Positions 9,060 to 18,124 of a DNA stretch of 38,220 nt are shown here, in pieces; within the stretch, counting starts at the first letter, position 1, and every line of letters starts with the position of its first letter. Where the stretch lies: contig NZ_QFFN01000022.1 in the NCBI RefSeq assembly GCF_003129925.1, forward strand, positions 1-38,220, written 5' to 3'. This DNA is from Bifidobacterium catulorum. GTDB lineage: Bacteria > Actinomycetota > Actinomycetes > Actinomycetales > Bifidobacteriaceae. The notes under the pieces are model-generated. The model made no database searches and was not told the DNA's origin. It worked only from the letters and a program-made list of their open reading frames with translations. A program made the translations under genes and the position numbers.

Positions 9060-12000
9060 ATGCAATCACTATTTCCAAAGAAAAGAGGGGTTGGAAGAAT
9101 GGTTGCGGCCATGGTTGCGGCATTCGCGCTGACCGTATCCGTTGTTCCGGCCTCCGCCGCCCCTGATGAAAATCCACTAACCGGTTCACAGATCCAGAGT
9201 CTGGCTTTTGATGGCAATCTTGACGATGCGTCCGGCAACCGTCTTGGCGGCACCGTCTCCTCCGGAACCCCCTCCTATGTCGAGGGCAAAAGCGGCCAGG
9301 CGTTGAACCTCACCGGCAATCAGCATGTTTCTCTGGGAACGGATTCCAGACTACAGCCCGCGGCTCTTACGCTTTCGTTCTGGATCAAGCCGAATGCCAC
9401 GATGAACGGCGAACAGGTCATCTCCTGGGCCAAAGCCAAGTACACCGATGCCGGATGGTACCTCTCCTCCACAAAGGACCATGCATTGGTGTTCTCCGTC
9501 ACCGACAGCAAGGGGACCTTGGGAGAGTTCTATGCAAACACGAACCGAGCCGATCTTCTGCCGGCAGGTCAATGGACGCATATCGCGGTCTCCTATGACG
9601 GAAGCAAACATGCCGCCGTGTTTTACAAGAACGGTCTTCGTATCACCGATACATCAACGGGGCGTAATGCCGCGGCCGTCGGTCCGATAGCTTCTTCCGA
9701 CGTGGAGAAAGGGATCGGCTGGAACGGTCCTGCCTACAAACAGAATTCATTGAACGCGGCATTGGATGATTACCAGCTGTATTCCGCATTCGCCACCGCG
9801 GATCAGATTCGTACGATTTATGACGCCTACGGCACCCCGGTGACTGATCAGCAGATTGTTGCCGCAGATGCCGCGACGCTGGCAGTGCCCGGCACGATGT
9901 TCGATATCACGCCTCTGCCGTTGACCGGCCCCAACGGATCGAAAATCGTCTGGACGTCATCCGACCCGTCCGCCCTCGCCGTGGATTCCGCCACCGGCAT
10001 GGCGACGCCGCAGAAGCCGGCTAAGGACACTGCTGTAAAACTGACGGCCGCCGTTTCCCACGGCGAAGCGACCACTTCACGTGATTTCAACACGTCCGTC
10101 ATGGGAACTAATGAGACAACTGCGCAGGTGCCAAACCTCAAGAACGACCTCGCCAGCATCACGTTGGATGATTCATGGCTCGCCAATGGCGAAGAGAAGA
10201 ACACCGAGTTTCTGCTGAAACTCGATCCACAGCGTTTCCTGTACAACTTCTATCAGACGGCCGGGCTGCCCCAGCCGCAGGGGAACAAGTCCTATGCCAA
10301 CAGCTGGGAGCAGAATTCCGACCAGCATAGCGGCGGCACATTCCGTGGCCATGCGACAGGTCATTACCTTTCGTCCCTTTCGCAGGCTTATGTGGCGGAG
10401 AAGGATCCGGCCGTCAAAGCCCAGCTGTTGGCAAAAGCCAATGAGCTTCTCACGGGATTCAAGAAATGCCAGGATGCATGGGACGCCAAACATCCCAATG
10501 ACAAAGGGTATCTGTCCGCATTCCAAGAAGCTTTTCTCAGAGATTTGGATGGTCTGGGCCGTGTGGATCAGCGAATCGGCACCGTATACCAGCCATATTA
10601 CGCACTCCACAAAGTGGTCGCCGGCCTGGTCGATGCGGCAAATCTTCTCCCCCCCCCCCGATCAGGGAGGTGACGAAGCCAAGGCTCTCGCCCATGATCT
10701 TGCCGTCTATTTGAGCAACAGGCTCGTCGGCCATGCCGACGACAATTTCAAGCAGCCGCTCAATAATCTGGCTCGTCAGATCGAATACGGCAGCATGAAC
10801 GATTCCCTCTACCGCATCTATGCGATGACGCGCGACGACAGGGTCAAGAAGGTCGCAGACATCTTCAACGACGACGGCATCTTCAACCTGTTCGCCAACA
10901 ATCCGAACCAGGACCTCAACGGATGGCATGCCAACACCACTATTCCGAAGTTCTATGGAGCAATCACCAAGTACGAGATCTTCACGCAGAACAAGGATCT
11001 GTACGATAAGCTGACCCCCGAGGAGCAGGCCGAACTTCCGGTCTACAAGAAAGCCGCGGAAAACCTCTGGCAGGATCTCCTCGACCATCATACGTTCGTC
11101 AACGGCGGCAACAGTGTGGCCGAACACCTGTGGCGTCCCAACGTGCCGTGGGACGACGCCACCAATCATGGCGTTGATCAGGCGTACGGCAATAGCTCCA
11201 CGGATGAGAACTGCAACATCTACAACATGCTCAAGCTCACCAAAGAGCTGTACCGTCTCGACCACAACGCCAAGTACGCCAAGTACTACCAGTGGGCCTT
11301 CACCAACCAGATCGTGGCCGCGCAGAACCCGGACACCGGCATGTTCGCCTACTTCTCCCCGATGGATGCCGGATACTTCAAGGTATACGACACCCCCAAC
11401 CTGGATCCGGATGGTACCGGCAACGCCAATGCCGCCAAGGATGACGCCCACATGGACATCAATGATCGAACCCGGCCGAATGTCACCCGGTTCTGGTGCG
11501 ACACCGGCACCGGCATGGAATCCGCATCCAAGTACGGCGATTCGTTCTACTTCCTTGATACGGCGAATGGTACGAACGACGTGTATGTGAACGAGTTCAT
11601 CAGTTCGACGTATACCGGCGCGAATGGCTTCAAACTGGTGCAGAAGTCATCGATACCGAAGCAAGACACCACCGAAATCGCCGTGTCCAATGCTCCGGCA
11701 AACACTCGTATACGTTTGCTGCTCCCCGATTGGGCTGCGGGAACACCTGTTGTCAAGGTGAATGGCGCAGTGCAGAATGTCGCCGATGACAACGGATATC
11801 TTGATATCCCGGTCTCCGGCAGCGCCACCATCAGCTACCAGATTCCGATGGCGGTGAAGGCAGTGGCCGCCGACGACAACGCCGACTATGCGGCCTTCAC
11901 CTATGGTCCGCTGCTTCTTGCGGCGAAGCTGGTCAGCCACACCGCGCCAAAACTGTGGACCGGCGGTACCAACGTACAGAGCTCCAACTACGACCGTGCG

Positions 12001-12858
12001 GTGACCAACACAATCGTGCCCCGTTACAACACCAAGCAGTGGCTTACGGACATCACGAAGAACCTCGTCCGGTCGGACTCCCCGACGGATGGAGGAAACC
12101 TCCAGTCCGTGCGTTTCAAGCTCCAGTCGGTCGCACAACTGCAGAACAAGCAGAACTCCTCCAGCAAGGTGTCTGCTGATTCCGTGACGTTCCAGCCTTG
12201 GTACACCATCAAGAACGAACGCTACGGCATCTACTTCAACATGGCGCATACCAATGATTCGGTCACCGTCAAGAGCGTTGCAAACCCTGAAGCGGTACAG
12301 ACCCGTGTCGGCCAAGCCCCGGATCTGCCCGATACGGCGAAAGTGACGTGGTCGAACGGTACAACCAGCGACGAGAAAATTGCTTGGGAGAACGTGGATC
12401 CTTCCAAGTACGCAAAGGCCGGAAAGTTCACGGTGAATGGCGCAGTACAAGGTCGCACCGTCACCGTGACCGTCACCGTGACATCCGCCACCCCGATCTC
12501 GGTTCGGAATCCGCAACCGGTGACGACGCAGCAGCAGGAGCCTCCGGCCCTGCCGCGGACGGCGAAGGTCACATGGTCGGATGGCACGACCAGCGACGAG
12601 AAAATCTCCTGGAGCCCCATCGACGAATCCCAGTATGCCAATCCGGGCAAATTCACTGTCCGTGGCAAGGTGCAGGGACTGGACGTCACGGTGGAGGTGA
12701 CGGTCGTGAAGCGCGATCCGAACTTGTCCGTGGATTCGTTGGCGGTGCGCCGTGGCAATGTGTACTACATCAAGAACTCCATCTCCGGCGGTCCGGCGGA
12801 TAGGGTCATCGGCTATGGCAAGCCTGGAGACACCGTGCTAGTGGGCAAGTGGAGGTAA
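9060..12858 (+). pseudogene. secreted beta-L-arabinofuranosidase (DUF1680, GH127/GH146-like), frame-shifted at a poly-C tract
   Basis: The reading frame opened at 9060 ends at a stop at 10671-10673, after 537 residues, because of 11 C at 10649-10659. The catalytic domain continues in the next frame to 12858. Removing one C gives one protein of about 1265 residues: signal peptide (1-34, ASA/APDE), LamG-like lectin domain (about 40-235), atrophied Ig-like domain (255-350), DUF1680 catalytic domain (about 365-900) with an E716-x-C718 motif and WCDTGTG at 812-818, two Ig-like repeats (about 1075 and 1150 onward), and an AVRRGNVYY repeat ending abruptly at GKWR. In HypBA1 (GH127) a Cys nucleophile sits with zinc ligands in an ExC...CC arrangement; here the second Cys of CC is Asp. 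The enzyme would release terminal beta-L-arabinofuranose outside the cell. As written it is OFF, but a switchable gene is likelier than a dead one. Confidence 0.8.
10649..10659 (+). repeat. homopolymer of 11 C inside the arabinofuranosidase gene
   Basis: Eleven C follow CTTCT. In the upstream frame they give LLPPPRSGR and a stop; in the downstream frame the sequence reads PPPDQGGDEA. Ten C, or any count differing from ten by a multiple of three, would join the two halves. The tract encodes prolines in a loop between two helices of the catalytic domain, where length change is likely to be tolerated. Confidence 0.9.
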
Positions 12859-12881
12859 TGATCCACAATAAGTAAATATTT

Positions 12882-12918
12882 GGTCGGGCGCTCTTTACGA
12901 GAGTCCGGCCATTTTTAT
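12882..12918 (+). terminator. rho-independent terminator of the arabinofuranosidase gene
   Basis: GGTCGG (12882-12887) pairs with CCGGCC (12905-12910) through one G-T wobble. CTCT/AGAG extends the stem inward, and ATTTTTATA follows. It lies 24 bp after the stop at 12858. Confidence 0.7.
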
Positions 12919-13255
12919 ATATTCCATTTTCTGAGAACTCAATGTCGTCCCAAAACATCGCTGGCGATGGATTGCATCGACACAGGAGATCACGTCGACA
13001 GCAAGCAGATTAACATCATCGAATGGCTGTCGGAATAATGGCCGAATACTTGGCGCGGAGTAAAAGGCTGGCGTCGGCATTGAAAGCACAATCCGATAAT
13101 TGTGTGTGGCCGGTAGTAGTTTCTGTCTTTGCCCAATGATGTGAGTCCTGTTGCTAGGATTGGTGTGGTTTGTGGCCGTTCCCTGTTCGGCCGGCTGAGA
13201 ATGTTGATTGTGTCGCCGTGACCTTGTTGTGCGGCCGGGCGGAAAGTGGGGCGGT
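12919..13255. other. intergenic region before the flippase gene
   Basis: I see no supported gene here. A dyad CACAAT (13087-13092) and ATTGTG (13099-13104) separated by six bases could be a regulator site for the flippase gene. A 23-codon open stretch from 12967 has no recognisable content. Confidence 0.4.
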
Positions 13256-14692
13256 GTGCGTCGGGGTTTGGTGCTGAATCTGATCAGCAACGTCATGTTC
13301 TTCGTAAGCGGCTATGTGCTGCATTATTTTTTGGGCAATTCGATGCCACCGGCGGCATATGGCGTGGTGGGCACGATCATCACGGTGCTGGATTTCGAGT
13401 ACATGTTCGTCTCGAATGGCGCACGCCAGTCGCTTGCCAGCCAGATTTCTCGGCATAAATACGATATCGGCGACGTGATTGGTAAGACGCTGCTGTTCCA
13501 GTTGCTGGTTATCGCGGTGTTCTTCTCCGTCAACTTCTTCGGGGCCCCGCTGTTCGGCATCGTCCTCAATGACGAATCATTGGATTTCTATTTCCGTGTA
13601 GCCGCGTTTTTGGTTATCGCCAATGGACTGCAGGTCATTCTGCTAGGCATCAATGACGGATTGCAGCGGTTCGGTACGAGCGCGTTGCTGAGCACGTTTT
13701 ATCCAATCGCCAAACTGGGTGTGATTCCGCTGATTATCTTCGTATTCGCGGATGACCCGGTGCTGGGCGTGGAGATCGGCTTCCTTCTTGCTGTTGCGCT
13801 GACGATTCTGCTGGGATGCGTGATTTTGGCGGTAAACTATGCACCTCTGAAGGTGCACAGACCGCAGAAGGTGCCGTTTGGAGAAGTGGCCCATCATACG
13901 TTGAGCTTCTCCTTCTTCTTCATCATGGTGTCGTTGGTGCTCAGCGTGGACACTCTGATCGTCAAAGCCGTGGTGGAGCCCGCCGCCATGGCCGGCTATT
14001 ACACGGGCGCCATGAACTTCGGCAAAATCGCCTACTACCTTCTGCAGGCGTTCTCCACGGTCATATTGCCCGTGGTGGCGAAACTGGTGGCCGAAGGCAG
14101 CCTCGACCGCGCGCTGGAACGTATTCGGGAACTGCTGTTGCTCGTATTCGTATTCATACTCCCGATTCCAGTGGTGATTTCGGCGAGCAGCGGTTCCCTG
14201 CTGCTCGCCTTCTATAGCGAGGGATTCACCGTGGCCGCCCCTACATTGTCGTGTTTGGCATTGTCGAACTTCTTTATGGGCATGACCGTGATTCTGAACA
14301 TGGTCTTGAATTCCTATGGCTCAAGCAGATTCTCAGATGCGCTGTCCATCGTATCGCTGGTGGTGGTCGTGCCGGTGTTCATCCTGTCGGCCAAGTTCGG
14401 CGGCATTGTGGCGATTGCGGTGGCGAGCGTGACCTGCACGTTCATTACCATGCTGGTGTCATTCGTGCGCGCGTATCGAAAAGTGGGTGCCGTAATCACG
14501 CGGACCGCTTGGCTGGTGCTTGGCTCGAACATCGCATTGTGGCTGGCGGTATGGTTCGGTTTCCGGTTCTTCTCCACGTCGAACCTGCTCGTACTCGGCT
14601 TGGTGTATGCGGTTGTGTATGTGGGGTATATCGGCGTTCTTATGGCGGCGAAGGTAGTCAGTATATCCAGCCTTAAGAAGCTCGGCGCATAG
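13256..14692 (+). CDS. polysaccharide flippase (MOP superfamily, Wzx-like)
   Basis: From the GTG at 13256 this is a 478-residue protein with 12-14 hydrophobic helices spread evenly, a conserved first helix (LVLNLISNVMFFVSGYVL) and the GxNDGLQR-type loop seen in oligosaccharide flippases. Such proteins move undecaprenyl-linked repeat units across the membrane. The open frame extends upstream to a TTG at 13208 and another GTG at 13229, but the first helix begins right after 13256, and GGAAAG lies about 10 bases before it. The gene stands alone between terminators. The window also has an ABC exporter, so there may be two export routes. No Wzy-type polymerase was recognised. Confidence 0.85.
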   Translation: MRRGLVLNLISNVMFFVSGYVLHYFLGNSMPPAAYGVVGTIITVLDFEYMFVSNGARQSLASQISRHKYDIGDVIGKTLLFQLLVIAVFFSVNFFGAPLFGIVLNDESLDFYFRVAAFLVIANGLQVILLGINDGLQRFGTSALLSTFYPIAKLGVIPLIIFVFADDPVLGVEIGFLLAVALTILLGCVILAVNYAPLKVHRPQKVPFGEVAHHTLSFSFFFIMVSLVLSVDTLIVKAVVEPAAMAGYYTGAMNFGKIAYYLLQAFSTVILPVVAKLVAEGSLDRALERIRELLLLVFVFILPIPVVISASSGSLLLAFYSEGFTVAAPTLSCLALSNFFMGMTVILNMVLNSYGSSRFSDALSIVSLVVVVPVFILSAKFGGIVAIAVASVTCTFITMLVSFVRAYRKVGAVITRTAWLVLGSNIALWLAVWFGFRFFSTSNLLVLGLVYAVVYVGYIGVLMAAKVVSISSLKKLGA

Positions 14693-14710
14693 CGCAATAA
14701 ACGTGTAGAC

Positions 14711-14756
14711 ATATGAATGAAGCCCGTCAACGTTCCGTGACGGGCTTCATTCATAT
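14711..14756. terminator. perfect 19-bp-stem bidirectional terminator
   Basis: Bases 14711-14729 are exactly complementary to 14738-14756, with an eight-base loop. The stem includes the GC core AAGCCCGTCA/TGACGGGCTT. It separates the forward flippase gene from the convergent GT4 gene. Confidence 0.85.
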
Positions 14757-14769
14757 TATGAGCGTTGTC

Positions 14770-15879
14770 TTAATGGATTCGATTCGTGATCCATCTCGCA
14801 AGCTCCTTGGTGATCTCCACGCTGGTGAACCGTTCGGCCACGAGCGTGGCATTGGTCTGGGCCTGAGCGAGCTTCTTCGGATCGGAGAGCAGTTCCTCGA
14901 TTGCATCGGCCAACGCTTCGGCATCCCCGGGCTTCACGAACACGACCCCGTCGCCAAGCATACGACGCTGGGGCGCGGTGTCGCTGGTGATGACCGCACA
15001 TCCGGCTGCCATGGACTGGTACACCTTGTTCGGAACCACGTGAAGTCCCTTCGATGTGGTGGAGAAGATGCCAAGCGAAATCGCATGACCTGCCACGACC
15101 CTCGGCAGTTCCTCGGGTTCCACCCAATCCTTGAACTCCACATTGTCGAGTCCCCTGGTGATGTCACGGACCTCGTCGTAATCCTGGCCTTTGCCGATAA
15201 GCGTGAAATGCGGTGCATGGCCACGGTCCGCAAGAATCCTGGCAGCCTTGGCAATGACCGGCGTACCCTGCAATGGCGTATACAGACCGTAGAAGACGAT
15301 GTCTCGGGTGCGGTTTTCACCGGCTCGATCCCGGGCCACATACCATTCCTCGGGGGCGCCGACCGGAATCACCATGCCGTTGTCTTCCGGCTGGAGCATG
15401 GCCTTATGCTCCTCCGTATCAAGCACGGCCAGCGTGGAGGCGTTGATGGCCATGCGATCAAGCTTCTTGAGCAACTTGACCTTCAAACCTTGGGCTCCAC
15501 GATCCTTGGCGGTATCCCCGGCGAAGATCAGATGGTCAAGGATGATCGGCGTCTTCCTGAATACGTGATGGGCGAGCAATACGTCGAAATGCCCCATATA
15601 GCCCACAAGCACGGCATCGGGACGTCCATTATGCTTCATCCACTGTTTGGCGTCCCTGCGAAGCCTGCTCCACAAGGTGAGTAGATTCCATCCGAATCCG
15701 AACAGTTTCCACGGCTTCTTGAGGATTTCAACGCGCTGTGCGGTTGAAAGCTCCAGCGGATGATTGATCTCCTCGACGATGCAGCCGTTCTGGCGCAGCC
15801 CATCGATGAGAATGCCGACGCGCGGATGTTTGCGGACGTTGTAGGTGCCGAAGGCGAGAACCCGGGGTTGAGAGTACAT
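14770..15879 (-). CDS. GT4-like glycosyltransferase (GT-B fold)
   Basis: Starting at the ATG at 15879 this is a 369-residue cytoplasmic protein. The N-terminal half opens with VLAFGTYNVRKHPRVGIL, a nucleotide-fold start. The C-terminal half has a GT-B donor domain: IVFYGLYTPLQGTPVIAKAA, FTLIGKGQD, FKDWVEPEELPRVV, then KGLHVVPNKVYQSMAAGCAVITSD, which holds the family's nucleotide-sugar binding region. The open frame extends to 15963, but the additional 28 residues read as untranslated sequence and overlap a REP-like element. A weak GAAAGA sits seven bases before 15879. It lies downstream of another reverse glycosyltransferase and probably adds a sugar to the same glycan; the sugar cannot be predicted. 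Confidence 0.8.
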   Translation of the reverse strand: MYSQPRVLAFGTYNVRKHPRVGILIDGLRQNGCIVEEINHPLELSTAQRVEILKKPWKLFGFGWNLLTLWSRLRRDAKQWMKHNGRPDAVLVGYMGHFDVLLAHHVFRKTPIILDHLIFAGDTAKDRGAQGLKVKLLKKLDRMAINASTLAVLDTEEHKAMLQPEDNGMVIPVGAPEEWYVARDRAGENRTRDIVFYGLYTPLQGTPVIAKAARILADRGHAPHFTLIGKGQDYDEVRDITRGLDNVEFKDWVEPEELPRVVAGHAISLGIFSTTSKGLHVVPNKVYQSMAAGCAVITSDTAPQRRMLGDGVVFVKPGDAEALADAIEELLSDPKKLAQAQTNATLVAERFTSVEITKELARWITNRIH

Positions 15880-15956
15880 ATCAGATCTTTCGGAGTGGAG
15901 AAGCGTAATGGACAGTGGATGCGACTGAGGCATAACGGCGACTGACGTCGCCGACC

Positions 15957-16003
15957 GCCCCATCAGTCAGCCTGCGGATGACAGCTTCCCCTGCGAGGGG
16001 AAG
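15957..16003. repeat. diverged REP-like element, copy 2
   Basis: The order CCCCATCAGTCAGC, TGACAGC, TTCCCC, GAGGGGAAG matches the two-hairpin element at 38093-38143 with several substitutions. It lies between two co-directional glycosyltransferase genes. Confidence 0.5.
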
Positions 16004-16012
16004 ACGGAAAAG

Positions 16013-17041
16013 TCAGTCGGTGTCATGCTTACCCGGCAGCCCGGTCGGCTTGCCGGTGTAGCCGCCGAACTCGTCCTGTTCGGCCCAGATTCTCTGATAG
16101 GGGAGTGAATACTGGATTTCCTTGGTGCGTTCCAGTTCGTCCTCGACCAGACGGCGTTGGATGCGCTGCACTTCGGAGATGATCTGCAGGGCGAAGCACA
16201 GGGCGCCGAGCATGAGTAGCGCCACGCCGAGCATCAGCGACTGCAGGTGGCCCTCGGTCTGCCCCATGGCGGCCAGCACAAGGAACCGGATGATCGGAAT
16301 CAGACCGGCGATGCCGAAGATGATGCCCGCCCACTTGAAGATGACGTTCGACTTGAACATCAGGAAGCTGCGGATGATCGCGCCGCCCGACTTCGCCATA
16401 TGCTCGAAGATGTTCGAGAACAGGCGGGACTCGCGCGTCTTCGGGTTCGTGGTGATCGCATAAGACGTGATGGCGATGCGCTTGTTGCCCGCCTGGATGA
16501 TCGTCTCCATGCAGTAGCTGAATTCGGTGACGATGTTCAGCTTGATGAGCGCCGACTTAGAATACGCGCGGAAGCCGCTGGCCGCGTCCGGGATGTGCGT
16601 GCCCGCCGCCTTGTTCACCACCCAGGAGCCGAAATGTTGCATCCGCTTCTTGAACCAGCTGAACTCCTTGATCTTGCCGGTCTGACGGTCGCCGACCACG
16701 ATATCCGCCTCATGACGCACCACCGGCTGCACCAGGTCGGCGATCGACGCGCTCGGATATTGGTTGTCGCCGTCCGTGTTCACCACGATGTCGGCGCCAT
16801 GCTTCAGCGCGTAGTCCACGCCGTCGCGGAACGCACGCGCCAGACCCATCGGTTTCGCATGATGCACCACATGCTGCACGCCCAGACTGCGGGCCACCTC
16901 CACGGTCTTGTCGGTACAGCCGTCGTCGATGATCAGCAACTGGATGTCATCGATGCCGGGAATCTCCTTCGGCATGTCCTTCAACACGAGGGGAAGGGTC
17001 TTCTCCTCGTTCAAGCATGGAATTTGTATGAAGAGACGCAT
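16013..17041 (-). CDS. GT2 glycosyltransferase with C-terminal membrane helices (DPM1/GtrB-like)
   Basis: This 342-residue protein has a GT2 domain starting at residue 1 with IQIPCLNEE, IIDDGCTD and the metal-binding TDGDNQYP (D90, D92). GDRQTG and SGFRAYSK are typical of polyprenyl-phosphate hexose synthases. Two hydrophobic segments (about 236-258 and 267-291) follow, and a polar C-terminal tail of about 50 residues. It probably charges undecaprenyl phosphate with a sugar for use outside the membrane, or acts in polysaccharide assembly. It is divergent from rmlA across a 99-bp region that must contain both promoters. It is the second protein of this type in the window; the other carries the poly-C tract. 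Confidence 0.85.
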   Translation of the reverse strand: MRLFIQIPCLNEEKTLPLVLKDMPKEIPGIDDIQLLIIDDGCTDKTVEVARSLGVQHVVHHAKPMGLARAFRDGVDYALKHGADIVVNTDGDNQYPSASIADLVQPVVRHEADIVVGDRQTGKIKEFSWFKKRMQHFGSWVVNKAAGTHIPDAASGFRAYSKSALIKLNIVTEFSYCMETIIQAGNKRIAITSYAITTNPKTRESRLFSNIFEHMAKSGGAIIRSFLMFKSNVIFKWAGIIFGIAGLIPIIRFLVLAAMGQTEGHLQSLMLGVALLMLGALCFALQIISEVQRIQRRLVEDELERTKEIQYSLPYQRIWAEQDEFGGYTGKPTGLPGKHDTD

Positions 17042-17140
17042 CGTCTAGCCGCTCCCTATATAGGCTGGTCATTAGGATAAAGTTCGGTAACTAAGGATAT
17101 CGTAGTAGATACTGCATACGGCAAGCGAAAGAGGACACGT

Positions 17141-18049
17141 ATGAAAGGCATTATTCTTGCAGGTGGCTCAGGTACGAGGCTGTATCCCCTGACCACGGTC
17201 ACGTCGAAGCAGCTGCTTCCCGTCTACGACAAGCCGATGGTCTATTACCCCCTGTCGGTGCTGATGATGGCCGGCGTCCGAGATATCCTCATCCTCTCCA
17301 CCCCCAAGGATCTGCCGAACTTCGAGCGGCTGCTCGGCGACGGCTCCCACTACGGTGTGAACCTCAGCTACAAGGTGCAGCCGTCCCCCGACGGACTCGC
17401 CCAGGCGTTCATCCTCGGCGAGGAGTTCATCGGCGGCGAGCCGTGCGCGCTCGTGCTCGGCGACAACATCTTCTACGGCAACGGTCTCGGCCGCACGCTG
17501 CGCGGCGCCGTCAAGGCCGCCGAGAACGGCGAAGGCTCCACCGTGTTCGGCTACTACGTGGACGATCCCGAACGATACGGCGTCGTCGAGTTCGACGAGA
17601 ACAAGAAGGCCGTCTCCATCGAGGAGAAGCCGGCGCACCCCGCCTCCAATTACGCCGTCACCGGACTGTACTTCTATGACGAGCGCGTGACCGAATTCGC
17701 CAAGCAGGTCAAGCCGTCCGCCCGTGGCGAGCTGGAGATCACCGACCTCAACAAGATGTATCTTGAGGACGGCACCCTCAACGTCCGCACGCTCGGCCGC
17801 GGCTACGCATGGCTCGACACCGGCACCATGGACTCGCTTTACGAAGCCGGCGAATTCGTACGCACCATCCAGCGTGCGCAGGGCCTGCCCATCGCCGTCG
17901 TGGAGGAGATCGCCTACCAGAACGGATGGATCACCGAGGAGACCCTCATGGAATCCGCCACCAAGTACGGCAAGAGCCCCTACGGCAAGCACCTCAAGGA
18001 CGTCGCCGAAGGCCGCATCGTCGTCAAGAAGACCGAGTACGAAGACTGA
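17141..18049 (+). CDS. rmlA: glucose-1-phosphate thymidylyltransferase
   Basis: This 302-residue enzyme makes dTDP-glucose from dTTP and glucose-1-phosphate, the first step to dTDP-L-rhamnose. The nucleotide-binding GGSGTRL lies at residues 8-14, followed by [25 protein letters not shown] (about 107-114) holds the metal-binding Asp, and EEKP and WLDTGT motifs follow in their normal places. The length is standard for the family. AAAGAGG lies six bases before the ATG at 17141. Codon use is GC-rich like rmlB and rmlCD, yet it is separated from them by 11 kb of more AT-rich genes, as if a block had been inserted into an ancestral rml cluster. Confidence 0.96.
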   Translation: MKGIILAGGSGTRLYPLTTVTSKQLLPVYDKPMVYYPLSVLMMAGVRDILILSTPKDLPNFERLLGDGSHYGVNLSYKVQPSPDGLAQAFILGEEFIGGEPCALVLGDNIFYGNGLGRTLRGAVKAAENGEGSTVFGYYVDDPERYGVVEFDENKKAVSIEEKPAHPASNYAVTGLYFYDERVTEFAKQVKPSARGELEITDLNKMYLEDGTLNVRTLGRGYAWLDTGTMDSLYEAGEFVRTIQRAQGLPIAVVEEIAYQNGWITEETLMESATKYGKSPYGKHLKDVAEGRIVVKKTEYED

Positions 18050-18124
18050 AGTCCAGCCGTTTGCAGTGAAAGGAGCGTAGCGGTCCGTACCTTGTCAACG
18101 TGTATGGACTGCTACCATTTTTCT

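Noticed and set aside
9060..12858. Two separate genes, one on each side of the poly-C tract
   Set aside because: The downstream half has no signal peptide or ribosome binding site, and both halves are needed for one DUF1680 domain.
12895..13296. Reverse open frame of 133 codons before the flippase gene
   Set aside because: It has no recognisable domain, crosses the arabinofuranosidase terminator region and overlaps the flippase start.
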